Of a stretch of DNA of 10,725 bases, positions 1 through 7,619 are shown one piece after another. The notes under the pieces are model-generated. The model was not told the DNA's origin, ran no database searches, and saw only the letters and a program-made list of their open reading frames with translations. A program made the translations under genes and the position numbers. Source of the stretch: Acidimicrobiales bacterium (GTDB lineage: Bacteria > Actinomycetota > Acidimicrobiia > Acidimicrobiales > JABEUL01). The stretch lies in assembly GCA_013044465.1 (NCBI GenBank), contig JABEUL010000238.1, positions 1 to 10,725 of the forward strand, given 5' to 3'. Within the stretch, counting starts at the first letter, position 1. Each line of letters opens with the position of its first letter.

Positions 1-2
1 AT

Positions 3-29
3 ATTATACCTAAGTGCAAACTTTTGCAA
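3..29 (-). promoter_or_regulatory. Candidate leftward promoter with dyad in its spacer
   Basis: Read on the minus strand, positions 8-3 give a perfect TATAAT, and TTGCAA (29-24) stands 15 bp upstream as a possible -35, which is shorter than the preferred 17 bp. The palindrome TGCAAA-CT-TTTGCA (15-28) fills the spacer and overlaps the -35, a usual operator position. Transcription would start just outside the window. Both elements can arise by chance in AT-rich DNA, so this is a candidate only. Confidence 0.3.
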
Positions 30-34
30 GCACT
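13..34. repeat. Inverted repeat (AGTGC...GCACT with inner TGCAAA/TTTGCA)
   Basis: AGTGC at 13-17 is complementary to GCACT at 30-34, and inside it TGCAAA (15-20) is the exact reverse complement of TTTGCA (23-28). The inner dyad has only a 2-base centre, so it suits a dimeric DNA-binding protein better than an RNA hairpin. No T-run follows on either strand, which argues against a terminator. Confidence 0.4.
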
Positions 35-167
35 AATTTAAAAATAATATCAGATTACAGGTATCTCATGATGCTAAACCGCTCTGAACAGGAAAAATGT
101 AAAGTGGACCAAAAGAGTGAACTTTAAATGCAAAACGGGCAACCATAAGGATTATTTCGGGGAACTA

Positions 168-197
168 TTGAGATTTTATTTATTGTTTTGGTTAATC
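168..197 (+). promoter_or_regulatory. Weak promoter candidate for the GT2 gene
   Basis: TTGAGA (168-173) resembles a -35 hexamer, and TTAATC (192-197) follows at an 18-bp spacing as a possible -10. A transcript would begin near 204 and give a leader of roughly 27 bases before ATG 231. The -10 is a poor match, so confidence is low. Confidence 0.2.
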
Positions 198-230
198 CCA
201 GCGTTCTCACGGACTAGCCTTTAGGTTTGC

Positions 231-3200
231 ATGAGTAGTGATCTGCCAGCAGTAGTTGCGGTAATTGTGGTCTCGGATTTCCAAGATTGGTTAGAGTCAA
301 CGTTGAATTCTCTGGCATCCCAGGATGTTGAAGGACTTTCATTTTTAGTACTTGACTCATCCACGGGCGGTGTTGAAGATATTGTAATGGGCATCCTTCC
401 GGGGGCCCACTACAAGCGCATACCCCAACAAGGAGGATATGGGAATAAGGCAAACGAAGTAATTAACTTGGTAAAAGGGGCGACTCATTACCTATTCTGT
501 CATGACGACATTTCACCTGAAAGTGACGCAACTAGGCAGTTGCTGGTGGAAGCCTATAAATCAAATGCAGGCGTGGTGGGACCAAAATATGTCAACTGGG
601 ATGATCCTTCAATTCTTCTTTCAGTTGGGCTAGGAACCGATAGAGCCGCAGTAGTAGTCCCGAGGACTGAGCCAAATGAAAGAGACCAAGGCCAGCACGA
701 CGGAAGTCGAGAGGTTGCTGCCGTGCCAGGTGGTTTCATGCTGGTTCGTGCGGACCTTTTTGAGCAGCTGGGTGGTTTTGATGATGAAATCACTTACTTT
801 GGAGAGGACATCGATTTTTGCTGGCGAGCAAGACTGGCTGGTTCGCATGTTTATGTGGCTCCCGGAGCCAAAGTTCTACATAGACTTGCACTGTCCTCAG
901 GGTGTCGCGAAATGCCGAAGGAAAAAAGCAAGAAAAACTCAGATACTTTGATAGCTCCAAGTGGTTTCTTGCTTCTAAGGCGCAGCGAAATACGACTTGT
1001 TATAAAATCCTATTCGCCCTGGAGGCTCTTTACTACGCTAAGTGGGCTTGTTATACTTTCGATTCTTGAAGTAATTGGAGCTACTTTCGGCGGGAAGAGA
1101 ACTCGGGCAATTGAGGTAGTTAAGGCTTGGTCTTGGAATATCTCTAAACACAAATCCCTATTTGAAGCTCGAAAAAAAACCCAGCATATTAGGAAAATTA
1201 AGGATCGGGAATTTACAAAGCTGGAGAGTTCAGGTTCCGAAAGACTGGCAAGGGTGCTAAGTGCGAGCCGAGTTGCTCAAATGGCAACTCAATTTAATTC
1301 TTTGCTAAGTATTTCCATGGTCTTTTTGCTGCTAGTCCTAATAATTGGAGGACGAAATATTTTCACTGGCTTTGAAAGTACAGGTCAGTTTGGGGCGATG
1401 GTTTCACCTAGTGAGATGTGGCATAGTTACTTCAGTGGTTACTACCCAGAAGGTTTGGGTTCACAATACCCTCAGTCGCCATATATGCTTTTTCTCTCCA
1501 TTGGCGGTTTTATTTTTGGAGGATCTACAAGTCTTGTCAGGACCTTGGTAGTATTTGCGCTCCCTCTTGCAGGTTTAGTTGCAATAGCCAAACTGTGTTC
1601 TTATTTCTTTGGTTTGACGGCCAATCGAGAAAAGAATGCCTTTCGAGTAGCTTTAATACTGTCAGTATTGGGATTTCCATTTTTATGGAATGATTTTTCC
1701 AAAAATTCAATTTCTGGACTTGCGGCATTTTTTACTTTTTCATGGCTTTTGTATTTCATGACAAAGTTTTTAGAATTCATGTCCAGTGAGACTAAGTTGA
1801 GTCGGAATGCCCCGTTTAAGAAATTGACTGGAGGCGTAATAGTTGTTGCAATTGGATCCTCGATCTGTCCATCGCTGCTGCTGTTAATTCCAATGATCTC
1901 TATACCACTTGCAATTTGGATAGCTTTTAGATTTTCGTTACAATCTGGACTTCGCTCGCTATGCTATTTACTTTCGACAACAATTGGAGCTTTAATTTTG
2001 CTTCTCCCATGGTCATTTGAAGTAATTAGAGCAATTGACAACGGAAGCCTTGTGGGGGGAAATAAAGTTTTTGTTGGCAAACTTTCATTGATTGACATTG
2101 TCACATTTGGGCCAAGTCAGGTGGGTGTGAAGTGGATGACCTTCGTGGCGGTGTTGGCTAGTGTGCTTCCTATCTTTGTAGCTCGGAGAAAGAGGCTCGT
2201 GGTATTGGAAATTGGGTGGATAATTGTTGCATCAATGTGGCTGATTGGTTTGATGCAAAATCAGGGAATATTTGGCGGGGCGTTGGCAGATCCTACGGTG
2301 ATTGGATCTATCGCACTAACTGGTTTTTGCTTAATAGTAGCTTCCAGTGCTCTAGCATTTTTGAAGGATCTTCCGAGCCATAGACTTGGCTGGCGCCAAA
2401 TTTTACTGGTATTTTGCGTTGGTGTGTTAATTGCTATGATGGGTCCTCTTCTCTACGCGAGTCGAAACGGAAGTTTTAACAACAAAAATATTTACTATTC
2501 AACTTGGCTTCCTCCTTCGGTCTTGTCGCCATCGCCAGGAGGCTCCAGAGTCCTTTGGCTTGGGGCGCCAAGTAATTTGCCAGGAGCTCCAGTAGTTATT
2601 CACAACGAATTAGCCCTTTCAGTCACATCTGACGGAATCGGAACTATTGAAGACAGCCAACCACTTTTATCTTCATCTGCATTGGCTCCTTACGTAGTGG
2701 CGGTGAGTTCTTTATTGAATGGCCTAAGCACACAGATGGGTAGTGTGCTGTCGAGCCTAGGAATAAGGTGGATAGTCATTACGGATTCGAGAAGTTCGCT
2801 TTCTGGAACTCTCGCTAATAATTTGGGAATGCAAAGTGATTTATTATCCATTCCAACCGTTGGTTCAATTAGAGTTTTTGAAGCCCCCCAGGCAAATCCA
2901 ATCCGACAGGTTGTGAAAATTGAATCGTCAAGGGGAAGTCCTTCTTCGGTTATCTATGTTGGTCCTATCCCGGGAAGTGATCCAATGGGTCCATTTAGCT
3001 TCAAAAATGTGACCGGGAATATAGCTTTAGAAGCTACGTCAGGCAATTGGAAAGTAAATGGATCGAGTTCAAGGTACGTTATCCCTGGCCAAAATGGGGC
3101 ATTGACAGAAGTGTTCTTTCTCAAAGGATCAAAAGGTGAAGTCGCGCTATCACCGACATGGTTATCTGAATTGGGCGGTATTTATTCGGCAATTATCTGG

Positions 3201-3263
3201 TTCATAATTTGCATAGTTGCAATTATCTGGCGGCCCAGCAATTCGGCCAAAGGTGATTTATGA
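231..3263 (+). CDS. Glycosyltransferase family 2 fused to a multi-spanning membrane region
   Basis: A 1010-residue protein. Residues ~6-225 form a GT-A type GT2 domain: a nucleotide-binding first strand (VVAVIVVSDFQDW), the metal-binding HDDI at 91-94, the acceptor-side GGFM at 167-170 and GGFDDEITYFGEDIDFCWR at 181-199, with the E192-D193 pair expected for the catalytic base. A basic linker follows, then about a dozen hydrophobic segments (roughly 265-287 and 357-741). Next comes an extracytoplasmic domain (~742-979) carrying LGIRWIVITD at 843-852, and a last membrane segment at ~981-1000. The first external loop holds YPEGLGSQYPQSP (405-417), which recalls the W/Y-x-x-GLGS-x-x-P loop of large actinobacterial envelope glycosyltransferases. 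The likely role is sugar transfer in making or exporting a surface glycan; donor and acceptor are unknown. ATG 231 follows an in-frame TAG at 222-224, so no upstream start exists. The ribosome-binding site is weak (TTAGG). The gene overlaps the next one by 4 bp, so they are co-translated. Confidence 0.85.
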   Translation: MSSDLPAVVAVIVVSDFQDWLESTLNSLASQDVEGLSFLVLDSSTGGVEDIVMGILPGAHYKRIPQQGGYGNKANEVINLVKGATHYLFCHDDISPESDATRQLLVEAYKSNAGVVGPKYVNWDDPSILLSVGLGTDRAAVVVPRTEPNERDQGQHDGSREVAAVPGGFMLVRADLFEQLGGFDDEITYFGEDIDFCWRARLAGSHVYVAPGAKVLHRLALSSGCREMPKEKSKKNSDTLIAPSGFLLLRRSEIRLVIKSYSPWRLFTTLSGLVILSILEVIGATFGGKRTRAIEVVKAWSWNISKHKSLFEARKKTQHIRKIKDREFTKLESSGSERLARVLSASRVAQMATQFNSLLSISMVFLLLVLIIGGRNIFTGFESTGQFGAMVSPSEMWHSYFSGYYPEGLGSQYPQSPYMLFLSIGGFIFGGSTSLVRTLVVFALPLAGLVAIAKLCSYFFGLTANREKNAFRVALILSVLGFPFLWNDFSKNSISGLAAFFTFSWLLYFMTKFLEFMSSETKLSRNAPFKKLTGGVIVVAIGSSICPSLLLLIPMISIPLAIWIAFRFSLQSGLRSLCYLLSTTIGALILLLPWSFEVIRAIDNGSLVGGNKVFVGKLSLIDIVTFGPSQVGVKWMTFVAVLASVLPIFVARRKRLVVLEIGWIIVASMWLIGLMQNQGIFGGALADPTVIGSIALTGFCLIVASSALAFLKDLPSHRLGWRQILLVFCVGVLIAMMGPLLYASRNGSFNNKNIYYSTWLPPSVLSPSPGGSRVLWLGAPSNLPGAPVVIHNELALSVTSDGIGTIEDSQPLLSSSALAPYVVAVSSLLNGLSTQMGSVLSSLGIRWIVITDSRSSLSGTLANNLGMQSDLLSIPTVGSIRVFEAPQANPIRQVVKIESSRGSPSSVIYVGPIPGSDPMGPFSFKNVTGNIALEATSGNWKVNGSSSRYVIPGQNGALTEVFFLKGSKGEVALSPTWLSELGGIYSAIIWFIICIVAIIWRPSNSAKGDL

Positions 3264-4681
3264 AGAGTGGAGTCAAGATTTCCGGAGAGTCGAATTCAGT
3301 TTCATGGTGGCCAATTATGACTATTGTTGTTTTAGTTTTGGCTTCCATTTTTATAACAAGTCATCTGAATTTTAAACTCTCCTCACAGGGAACTACCTCT
3401 AGAGTGCTATACCCAAGCTACGCACTTGACGGAGGGGCATCAAGTGCTACTTGGTATTGCGAAGGATTCGGTGGAGCGCTAAATGGGATTGATTACCAAG
3501 ATATTCTGCTTAATAATCCGTTAGATAAAAGTGTAAGTGGCTATTTTGACATTGTATTGCCAAGTGGGAAAACGTTGCGCTCCGTATTTACTCTTCCAAA
3601 GAAGTCATTCCAAGTAGCAGACATTGTTCAACGAGCTAGTCAAGCAGCTGAAATGGTTGAAGTGAACCTATCGAGTGGGGGAGTAGTGGTGAGTTTGGCT
3701 GAGCACATCGCAACTGGATGGATTACCTCAGGATGTGCCCCCATGGGTGCCCAAACTTTAACGCTTCCGGGTGGATCGACTAATACTACTAGTCAGTATT
3801 ACTTGGCAATTTCAAATCCTGGTCCGAGCACTGCGGTCGCGAACATTTCGATTTTTAGTACAAATGGCTTCCTTCAACCCCCATCCATTCAAGGACTTGT
3901 AGTTGCCCGGGACTCCACGCTACTCGAGAACTTGTCAATAGCGGCGCCAGATGAGAGTATAAGCGCGGTAAGTGTCTCGGCAATGCAAGGTTCGCCAAAT
4001 ATAGTTGCTGCAATGGCAGATGTTTCAACTGGAGTTACTACAATTTCGGTCGGCAGTCCATCGGTTGGTAATAACATAATAATTTCCGCTTCTGAGAGTC
4101 TTGTAGGGGAAACTGAAAGTATTACAGTGGTAAATGCAGGAGAAACTGCAGCGAATGTTTCACTTATACCACTTCTAACCTCTGGTCTTGTAGCTACTCC
4201 AATTACTGCTGTTGTTGCATCCCAGTCAAGCTGGGTGGTGAGCTCGTCAACTTTTGCTTCAAGCTTTGGAGGTTCACCTCACGGTTATTTGGTGAAAAGT
4301 AATGCGGCGGTAACTGCCTTTAGGACTATTAGTAATTCATATGAAACCCAGTGTGCTTTTGCCCTTCCTTTTGGAACTAACACGGCATTAGGTGCGAGTA
4401 CCTTCTATCAATTGGCCGGTCAAGGAGTGCTAACTTTGCTCAATCCAAGCTCCAAAACTGAAACTGCCTCGGTCTTGCTACTGTCTAGTCAACCTTCAGC
4501 GGGAAAAAATATCCATGTGGTAATCCAGCCCGAGTCGGTGAAAGTATTGAGTATTTCCTTTAACAGTTCACAATCGGTTGGATATATAGTTCATGCGAGT
4601 GGACCCATAATCGCCGAAGGAGATATGAGCGACCCATATGGAAACCTAGAGAGGTTTCAAGGCATTAATTACGAACCCTAA
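3260..4681 (+). CDS. Secreted or membrane-anchored DUF5719-type protein
   Basis: A 473-residue protein with one hydrophobic segment near the N-terminus (~17-34: PIMTIVVLVLASIFITS). The rest is Ser/Thr/Val/Gly-rich with a beta-rich look, so it is probably anchored in the membrane and faces outward. WYCEGFGG at 65-72 and SGCAP at 157-161 resemble the conserved Cys-containing motifs I associate with DUF5719, a family found beside GT2 envelope genes in actinobacteria. C67 and C159 could form a disulphide; C365 is a third cysteine. Several N-x-S/T sites and repeated VVNAGETAANVSL-like strands suggest tandem Ig-like or adhesin-like units. The start ATG lies inside the end of the GT2 gene (ATGA overlap) behind AAGGTGA, a fair ribosome-binding site, which indicates translational coupling. 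No biochemical function is known to me; a partner in glycan assembly is inferred from position. The family call comes from motif memory and was not tested by a search. Confidence 0.7.
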   Translation: MKSGVKISGESNSVSWWPIMTIVVLVLASIFITSHLNFKLSSQGTTSRVLYPSYALDGGASSATWYCEGFGGALNGIDYQDILLNNPLDKSVSGYFDIVLPSGKTLRSVFTLPKKSFQVADIVQRASQAAEMVEVNLSSGGVVVSLAEHIATGWITSGCAPMGAQTLTLPGGSTNTTSQYYLAISNPGPSTAVANISIFSTNGFLQPPSIQGLVVARDSTLLENLSIAAPDESISAVSVSAMQGSPNIVAAMADVSTGVTTISVGSPSVGNNIIISASESLVGETESITVVNAGETAANVSLIPLLTSGLVATPITAVVASQSSWVVSSSTFASSFGGSPHGYLVKSNAAVTAFRTISNSYETQCAFALPFGTNTALGASTFYQLAGQGVLTLLNPSSKTETASVLLLSSQPSAGKNIHVVIQPESVKVLSISFNSSQSVGYIVHASGPIIAEGDMSDPYGNLERFQGINYEP

Positions 4682-6732
4682 TCTGAACTCGCTTTGTCAT
4701 CAGCTTTAGGATAAACCATCCTAGAAGTTGCAGCCACAGTGTCATCACTTGAAGGCGTGAGAGATCCGCCTTGAGGTGTAAAGTGGGGAACCAAGGCAGC
4801 TTGACCGGTGTGAACTGGACCGCCGAAGGCATCGTCAATTAACTTGCCCACCTCTTCACCTGAAATTGTTTCCCTCTTCAAAAGTTCACTGGTGACGGCA
4901 ATAAGTCCTCCCTTGTGTTGGGAAAGCAAATCATATGCTCTATCTTCTTGCTCTTGAAGTATTCTTGCAATCTCTTCATCGATAACCGTGCCGGTTGCCT
5001 CAGAAAAGTCCCTGGAATGCATGAGTTCATCCCCCAAAAATGCTGGTGACTCGTTTCCCCAAGCCATCGGTCCGAGCCTGGATGAAAATCCCCACTCCTT
5101 AACCATCTTTTTGGCCAATTCGGTATTGCCTTGAAGGTCATTTGAAGCTCCGGTGGAAAGGTCCCCGTATATCAAAAGCTCAGCTACCCTTCCTCCCATC
5201 CGCACTGCAAGTCGATCTTCGATGATCTTTTTTGAATAAATGTGTCTCTCTTCCATGGGGAGTTGCTGAGTCACCCCGAGAGCCATTCCAGTTGGGAGAA
5301 TCGTGACTTTGTGTAATGGATCGGCGTCAGCTAACACATAAGCCAGAACTGCATGCCCAGCTTCGTGATAAGCAACTCTCTCTTTTTCCTGTTCGCTTAG
5401 GACCGTACTTTCTCGCCTCTGTCCCATAAGTTCACGATCCCTCGCAGCTTCAAAATCTGCCATCTCAATAACAGCTGAATTTCGTCTCACCGCATGAAGT
5501 GCAGCCTCATTGACCAAGTTGGCGAGATCGGCTCCACTTAGACCAGGCGTGCCCCTGGCGACCAGTTCGAGGTTAACTTCCGGGGAGAGGCGTATGTCTT
5601 TGCAGTGAACCGCAAGGATTGGCAGTCGCTCCTCAAGATCGGGAAGTGGCACGACAATCTGCCTGTCGAAGCGTCCAGGTCGAAGCAGTGCCAGGTCTAA
5701 TATGTCGGGTCGGTTAGTGGCGGCCATCATAATCACACCCTCAGATGCGTCAAATCCGTCCATTTCAGAGAGCAGTTGATTTAGTGTTTGCTCTCTCTCG
5801 TCGTGTCCTCCTCCAAACCCAGCACCTCTTTTTCGGCCAATAGAGTCAATTTCGTCAATGAAAACTATTGACGGAGCTTGTTTTCTTGCAGTCTGGAAAA
5901 GATCCCTTACCCGGGAGGCTCCGACTCCTACAAACATCTCCATAAAATCAGATCCCGATACAGATAAAAATGGCACTCCAGCTTCACCCGCTACTGCCCG
6001 AGCAAGCAGAGTCTTACCTGTTCCAGGAGGACCAACTAAGAGAATTCCCCTTGGAATTCGTGCGCCAATATCACGATATCTAGCAGGAGCTTTTAGAAAA
6101 TCCACAACCTCGGAGATCTCCAACTTAACCCCTGTATAACCTGCTACATCGGCAAAAGTAGTCTTAGGCCGCTCTGATGTATATAGTTTGGCCTTGGAGC
6201 GCCCAACTGACATAACAGAGGCCATTTGACCCTTTGCTGCCCTATACATAAAGACTATGCCTCCGACAAGAAGCAAAATTAAGAGAATATTCCAAATGTA
6301 GGAAAATATGGAGGCAGACGGTGCAGAGTATGTAACTGCGACCGAGCTGTCGCGAAGCGTTATTTGATCCTGGGGAATCGGGGGAAGGGGACCTGTGAAA
6401 TTATAAGTCTTCCCATTGGTTAGTTTTCCGCTAACTTCTCCAGTTGATGAATTTATCACAGCAGTAGATACCTGGTGTTTTGTCACATCTTTCATAAACT
6501 GCGTGTAATTAGTGACAGCCGAGGCTGAAGGGCGCGAAACTAAAGAGGGCACTACAAACAGTGCAATGACTACGGCGGTCAAAAGTGCAAAAGCAACGAT
6601 TCGGCCGACATCTGGCTTCTTCGACTTGTTTGTACCGTCTTGACCTGCATTTCCTGGTTGAGGGAAAGAATCCACAACACATATCGTAGGCTTTTTGACT
6701 AGCACTGTGTGCACACCGGGTAAAGATGTCAC
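4678..6732 (-). CDS. ftsH: ATP-dependent zinc metalloprotease FtsH
   Basis: A membrane-bound AAA+ protease that degrades misfolded and regulatory membrane and cytosolic proteins as a hexamer. In the 684-residue reading there is a short N-terminal tail, TM1 (~43-62), a small external domain (~65-142) and TM2 (~143-163). The AAA domain has Walker A GPPGTGKT (234-241), pore loop FVG (267-269), Walker B IVFIDEID (289-296) and the second region of homology with arginine fingers R351 and R354. The peptidase has HEAGH (456-460), with D532 as the third zinc ligand in TGASNDL. All key residues are intact and length is normal. The Ser/Asp-rich C-terminal tail is typical. The start is uncertain: GTG 6732 has no Shine-Dalgarno. 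In-frame GTGs at 6714 (residue 7), 6705 (residue 10, with GGTG upstream) and 6675 (residue 20) are alternatives, and all leave TM1 intact. It faces the previous gene tail to tail with overlapping stops, and is divergent from the CPBP gene. Confidence 0.97.
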   Translation of the reverse strand: MTSLPGVHTVLVKKPTICVVDSFPQPGNAGQDGTNKSKKPDVGRIVAFALLTAVVIALFVVPSLVSRPSASAVTNYTQFMKDVTKHQVSTAVINSSTGEVSGKLTNGKTYNFTGPLPPIPQDQITLRDSSVAVTYSAPSASIFSYIWNILLILLLVGGIVFMYRAAKGQMASVMSVGRSKAKLYTSERPKTTFADVAGYTGVKLEISEVVDFLKAPARYRDIGARIPRGILLVGPPGTGKTLLARAVAGEAGVPFLSVSGSDFMEMFVGVGASRVRDLFQTARKQAPSIVFIDEIDSIGRKRGAGFGGGHDEREQTLNQLLSEMDGFDASEGVIMMAATNRPDILDLALLRPGRFDRQIVVPLPDLEERLPILAVHCKDIRLSPEVNLELVARGTPGLSGADLANLVNEAALHAVRRNSAVIEMADFEAARDRELMGQRRESTVLSEQEKERVAYHEAGHAVLAYVLADADPLHKVTILPTGMALGVTQQLPMEERHIYSKKIIEDRLAVRMGGRVAELLIYGDLSTGASNDLQGNTELAKKMVKEWGFSSRLGPMAWGNESPAFLGDELMHSRDFSEATGTVIDEEIARILQEQEDRAYDLLSQHKGGLIAVTSELLKRETISGEEVGKLIDDAFGGPVHTGQAALVPHFTPQGGSLTPSSDDTVAATSRMVYPKADDKASSD

Positions 6733-6756
6733 CGAGGGGGGTATTTTTCAACTATC

Positions 6757-7512
6757 GTGCCGAGAAGAATGAATGGTGAAAATGAAAACGAAATCAAGTG
6801 GAGCCTTTTCGATGTAGCACTAGGTTTAGTGGTGGCAATAGTGCTCGAATCAGTGGCCGTTGCGATCTGGGCTTCAGTATCGGGGGGCAAAGTGGCAGCT
6901 CCAAATACTGCTTATCCCTTTGGGGAAGAAGTTTCGGGATTTTTTGGCTTTTGGGTCGGACTGGTAGGAACCGTAGTTTTAGCCTCTCGTTTCAGAGGGA
7001 CGGGAAGTTTGGTCAAAGATCTTGGTCTAAGGGTAAAACTCATTGATGTCCCTCTTGGCCTTTCAATTGGAGTTGCCTGCCAAGTTGTTGCCGGGTGGCT
7101 CATTTATCTCCCTTTTTACCACCTAGTTCCCTCCCTTAAGCAGAATTTAAGCACTCCCGCCAAGCAACTTACCGGTTCGGGGCATGGAGTAACATTTTTG
7201 GCACTTGCGATATTAATTTGCATCTGTGCCCCATTTGTGGAGGAACTCTTTTTCCGGGGTCTACTTCTTTCTTCTCTTAAAACTTCACTGAAGAGAGGAT
7301 TTGGTCAAAAAGCAACAAAATGGCTTAGTATTTCAATCTCAGCCGTGGTATTTGGCCTCGTTCATTTCGAGTTGTTGCAACTCCCAGGTCTCATCATTTT
7401 GGGCCTGGTCCTTGGTTATATGGTGACTAAAACCGGTCGATTGGCAACCTCGATGTTTACTCATGCTGGATTCAATGCCGTTACAGTTTTCTGGCTTTGG
7501 AAGTACCATTAG
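6757..7512 (+). CDS. CPBP-family intramembrane metalloprotease (CAAX-protease/ABI family)
   Basis: A 251-residue polytopic protein with about six to eight hydrophobic segments (for example ~18-39, 60-78, 97-120, 145-162, 190-205, 208-223). It carries the three family motifs: EELFFRG (E162, E163, R167), FGLVHFE (H203) and HAGFN (H236, N240). These residues form the metal-dependent active site inside the membrane. Members process prenylated proteins or peptides, confer bacteriocin self-immunity, or act as scaffolds. The substrate here is unknown. WVGLVGTVVLAS (66-77) is a motif I have seen in actinobacterial members. The start could be GTG 6757 or ATG 6769. Neither has a well-spaced ribosome-binding site: GAGGGGGG at 6734-6741 is 15 bases from the GTG, and GAGAAG touches the ATG. 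TATTTT at 6742-6747 could serve as a -10 for a nearly leaderless message. The gene is divergent from ftsH and is followed by a 104-bp gap before the fused gene. Confidence 0.88.
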   Translation: MPRRMNGENENEIKWSLFDVALGLVVAIVLESVAVAIWASVSGGKVAAPNTAYPFGEEVSGFFGFWVGLVGTVVLASRFRGTGSLVKDLGLRVKLIDVPLGLSIGVACQVVAGWLIYLPFYHLVPSLKQNLSTPAKQLTGSGHGVTFLALAILICICAPFVEELFFRGLLLSSLKTSLKRGFGQKATKWLSISISAVVFGLVHFELLQLPGLIILGLVLGYMVTKTGRLATSMFTHAGFNAVTVFWLWKYH

Positions 7513-7616
7513 ATTTGCATCAGTGCATCATTTTTAATTGTTCAAGGGGCTATTGTTGTCTAGTGGCTAAATAAAAGCTTTGGCTTACTTGGGTCGAATA
7601 AGAGCGGAAGATCTGT
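7513..7616. other. Intergenic gap between the CPBP gene and the fused gene
   Basis: A 104-bp AT-rich gap. Just after the CPBP stop, TGCATCAGTGCA (7517-7528) could form a 4-bp stem followed by ATTTTTAATT, too weak to call a terminator. TTGTTC, TTGTTG, TAAATA and TAAAAG occur but not at proper -35/-10 spacing. The fused gene may be read from the CPBP transcript or from a promoter I cannot recognise. Confidence 0.45.
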
Positions 7617-7619
7617 TTG
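7606..7619 (+). promoter_or_regulatory. Ribosome-binding site and TTG start of the fused gene
   Basis: GGAAG at 7606-7610 is followed by six bases and then TTG at 7617-7619, a normal Shine-Dalgarno spacing. The in-frame GTG at 7626 would be 15 bases from the same element, which is too far. An in-frame TAA at 7599-7601 excludes starts further upstream. The TTG is therefore preferred, though the two readings differ by only three residues. Confidence 0.5.

Larger units (their letters stand above)
1..230. other. Non-coding region upstream of the GT2 gene
   Basis: All three forward frames meet a stop within the first 41 bases (for example TAA at 11-13, 34-36 and 39-41), and no convincing reverse-strand gene is visible. 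The region is AT-rich. It holds a dyad near its left end, a TATAAT-like box on the minus strand and a weak plus-strand promoter candidate before the GT2 gene. I see no tRNA fold or riboswitch. The gene to the left, if the minus-strand promoter is real, would be divergent from the GT2 gene. Confidence 0.6.

Noticed and set aside
5858..6139. Plus-strand open frame opposite the FtsH AAA domain
   Set aside because: Antisense shadow of the Walker A and B region, which is unmistakably coding on the minus strand.
6707..6716. Perfect palindrome GTGTGCACAC near the ftsH start
   Set aside because: A 10-bp perfect palindrome is expected about ten times by chance in a window of this size, and it lies within probable coding sequence.
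6509..6751. Minus-strand 80-residue frame overlapping the ftsH start
   Set aside because: It is shifted relative to ftsH and lacks a hydrophobic or known domain. The FtsH frame contains TM1 across the same bases.
7517..7540. Possible terminator after the CPBP gene (TGCA stem then T-run)
   Set aside because: Only a 4-bp stem with no GC-rich core; too weak for an intrinsic terminator.
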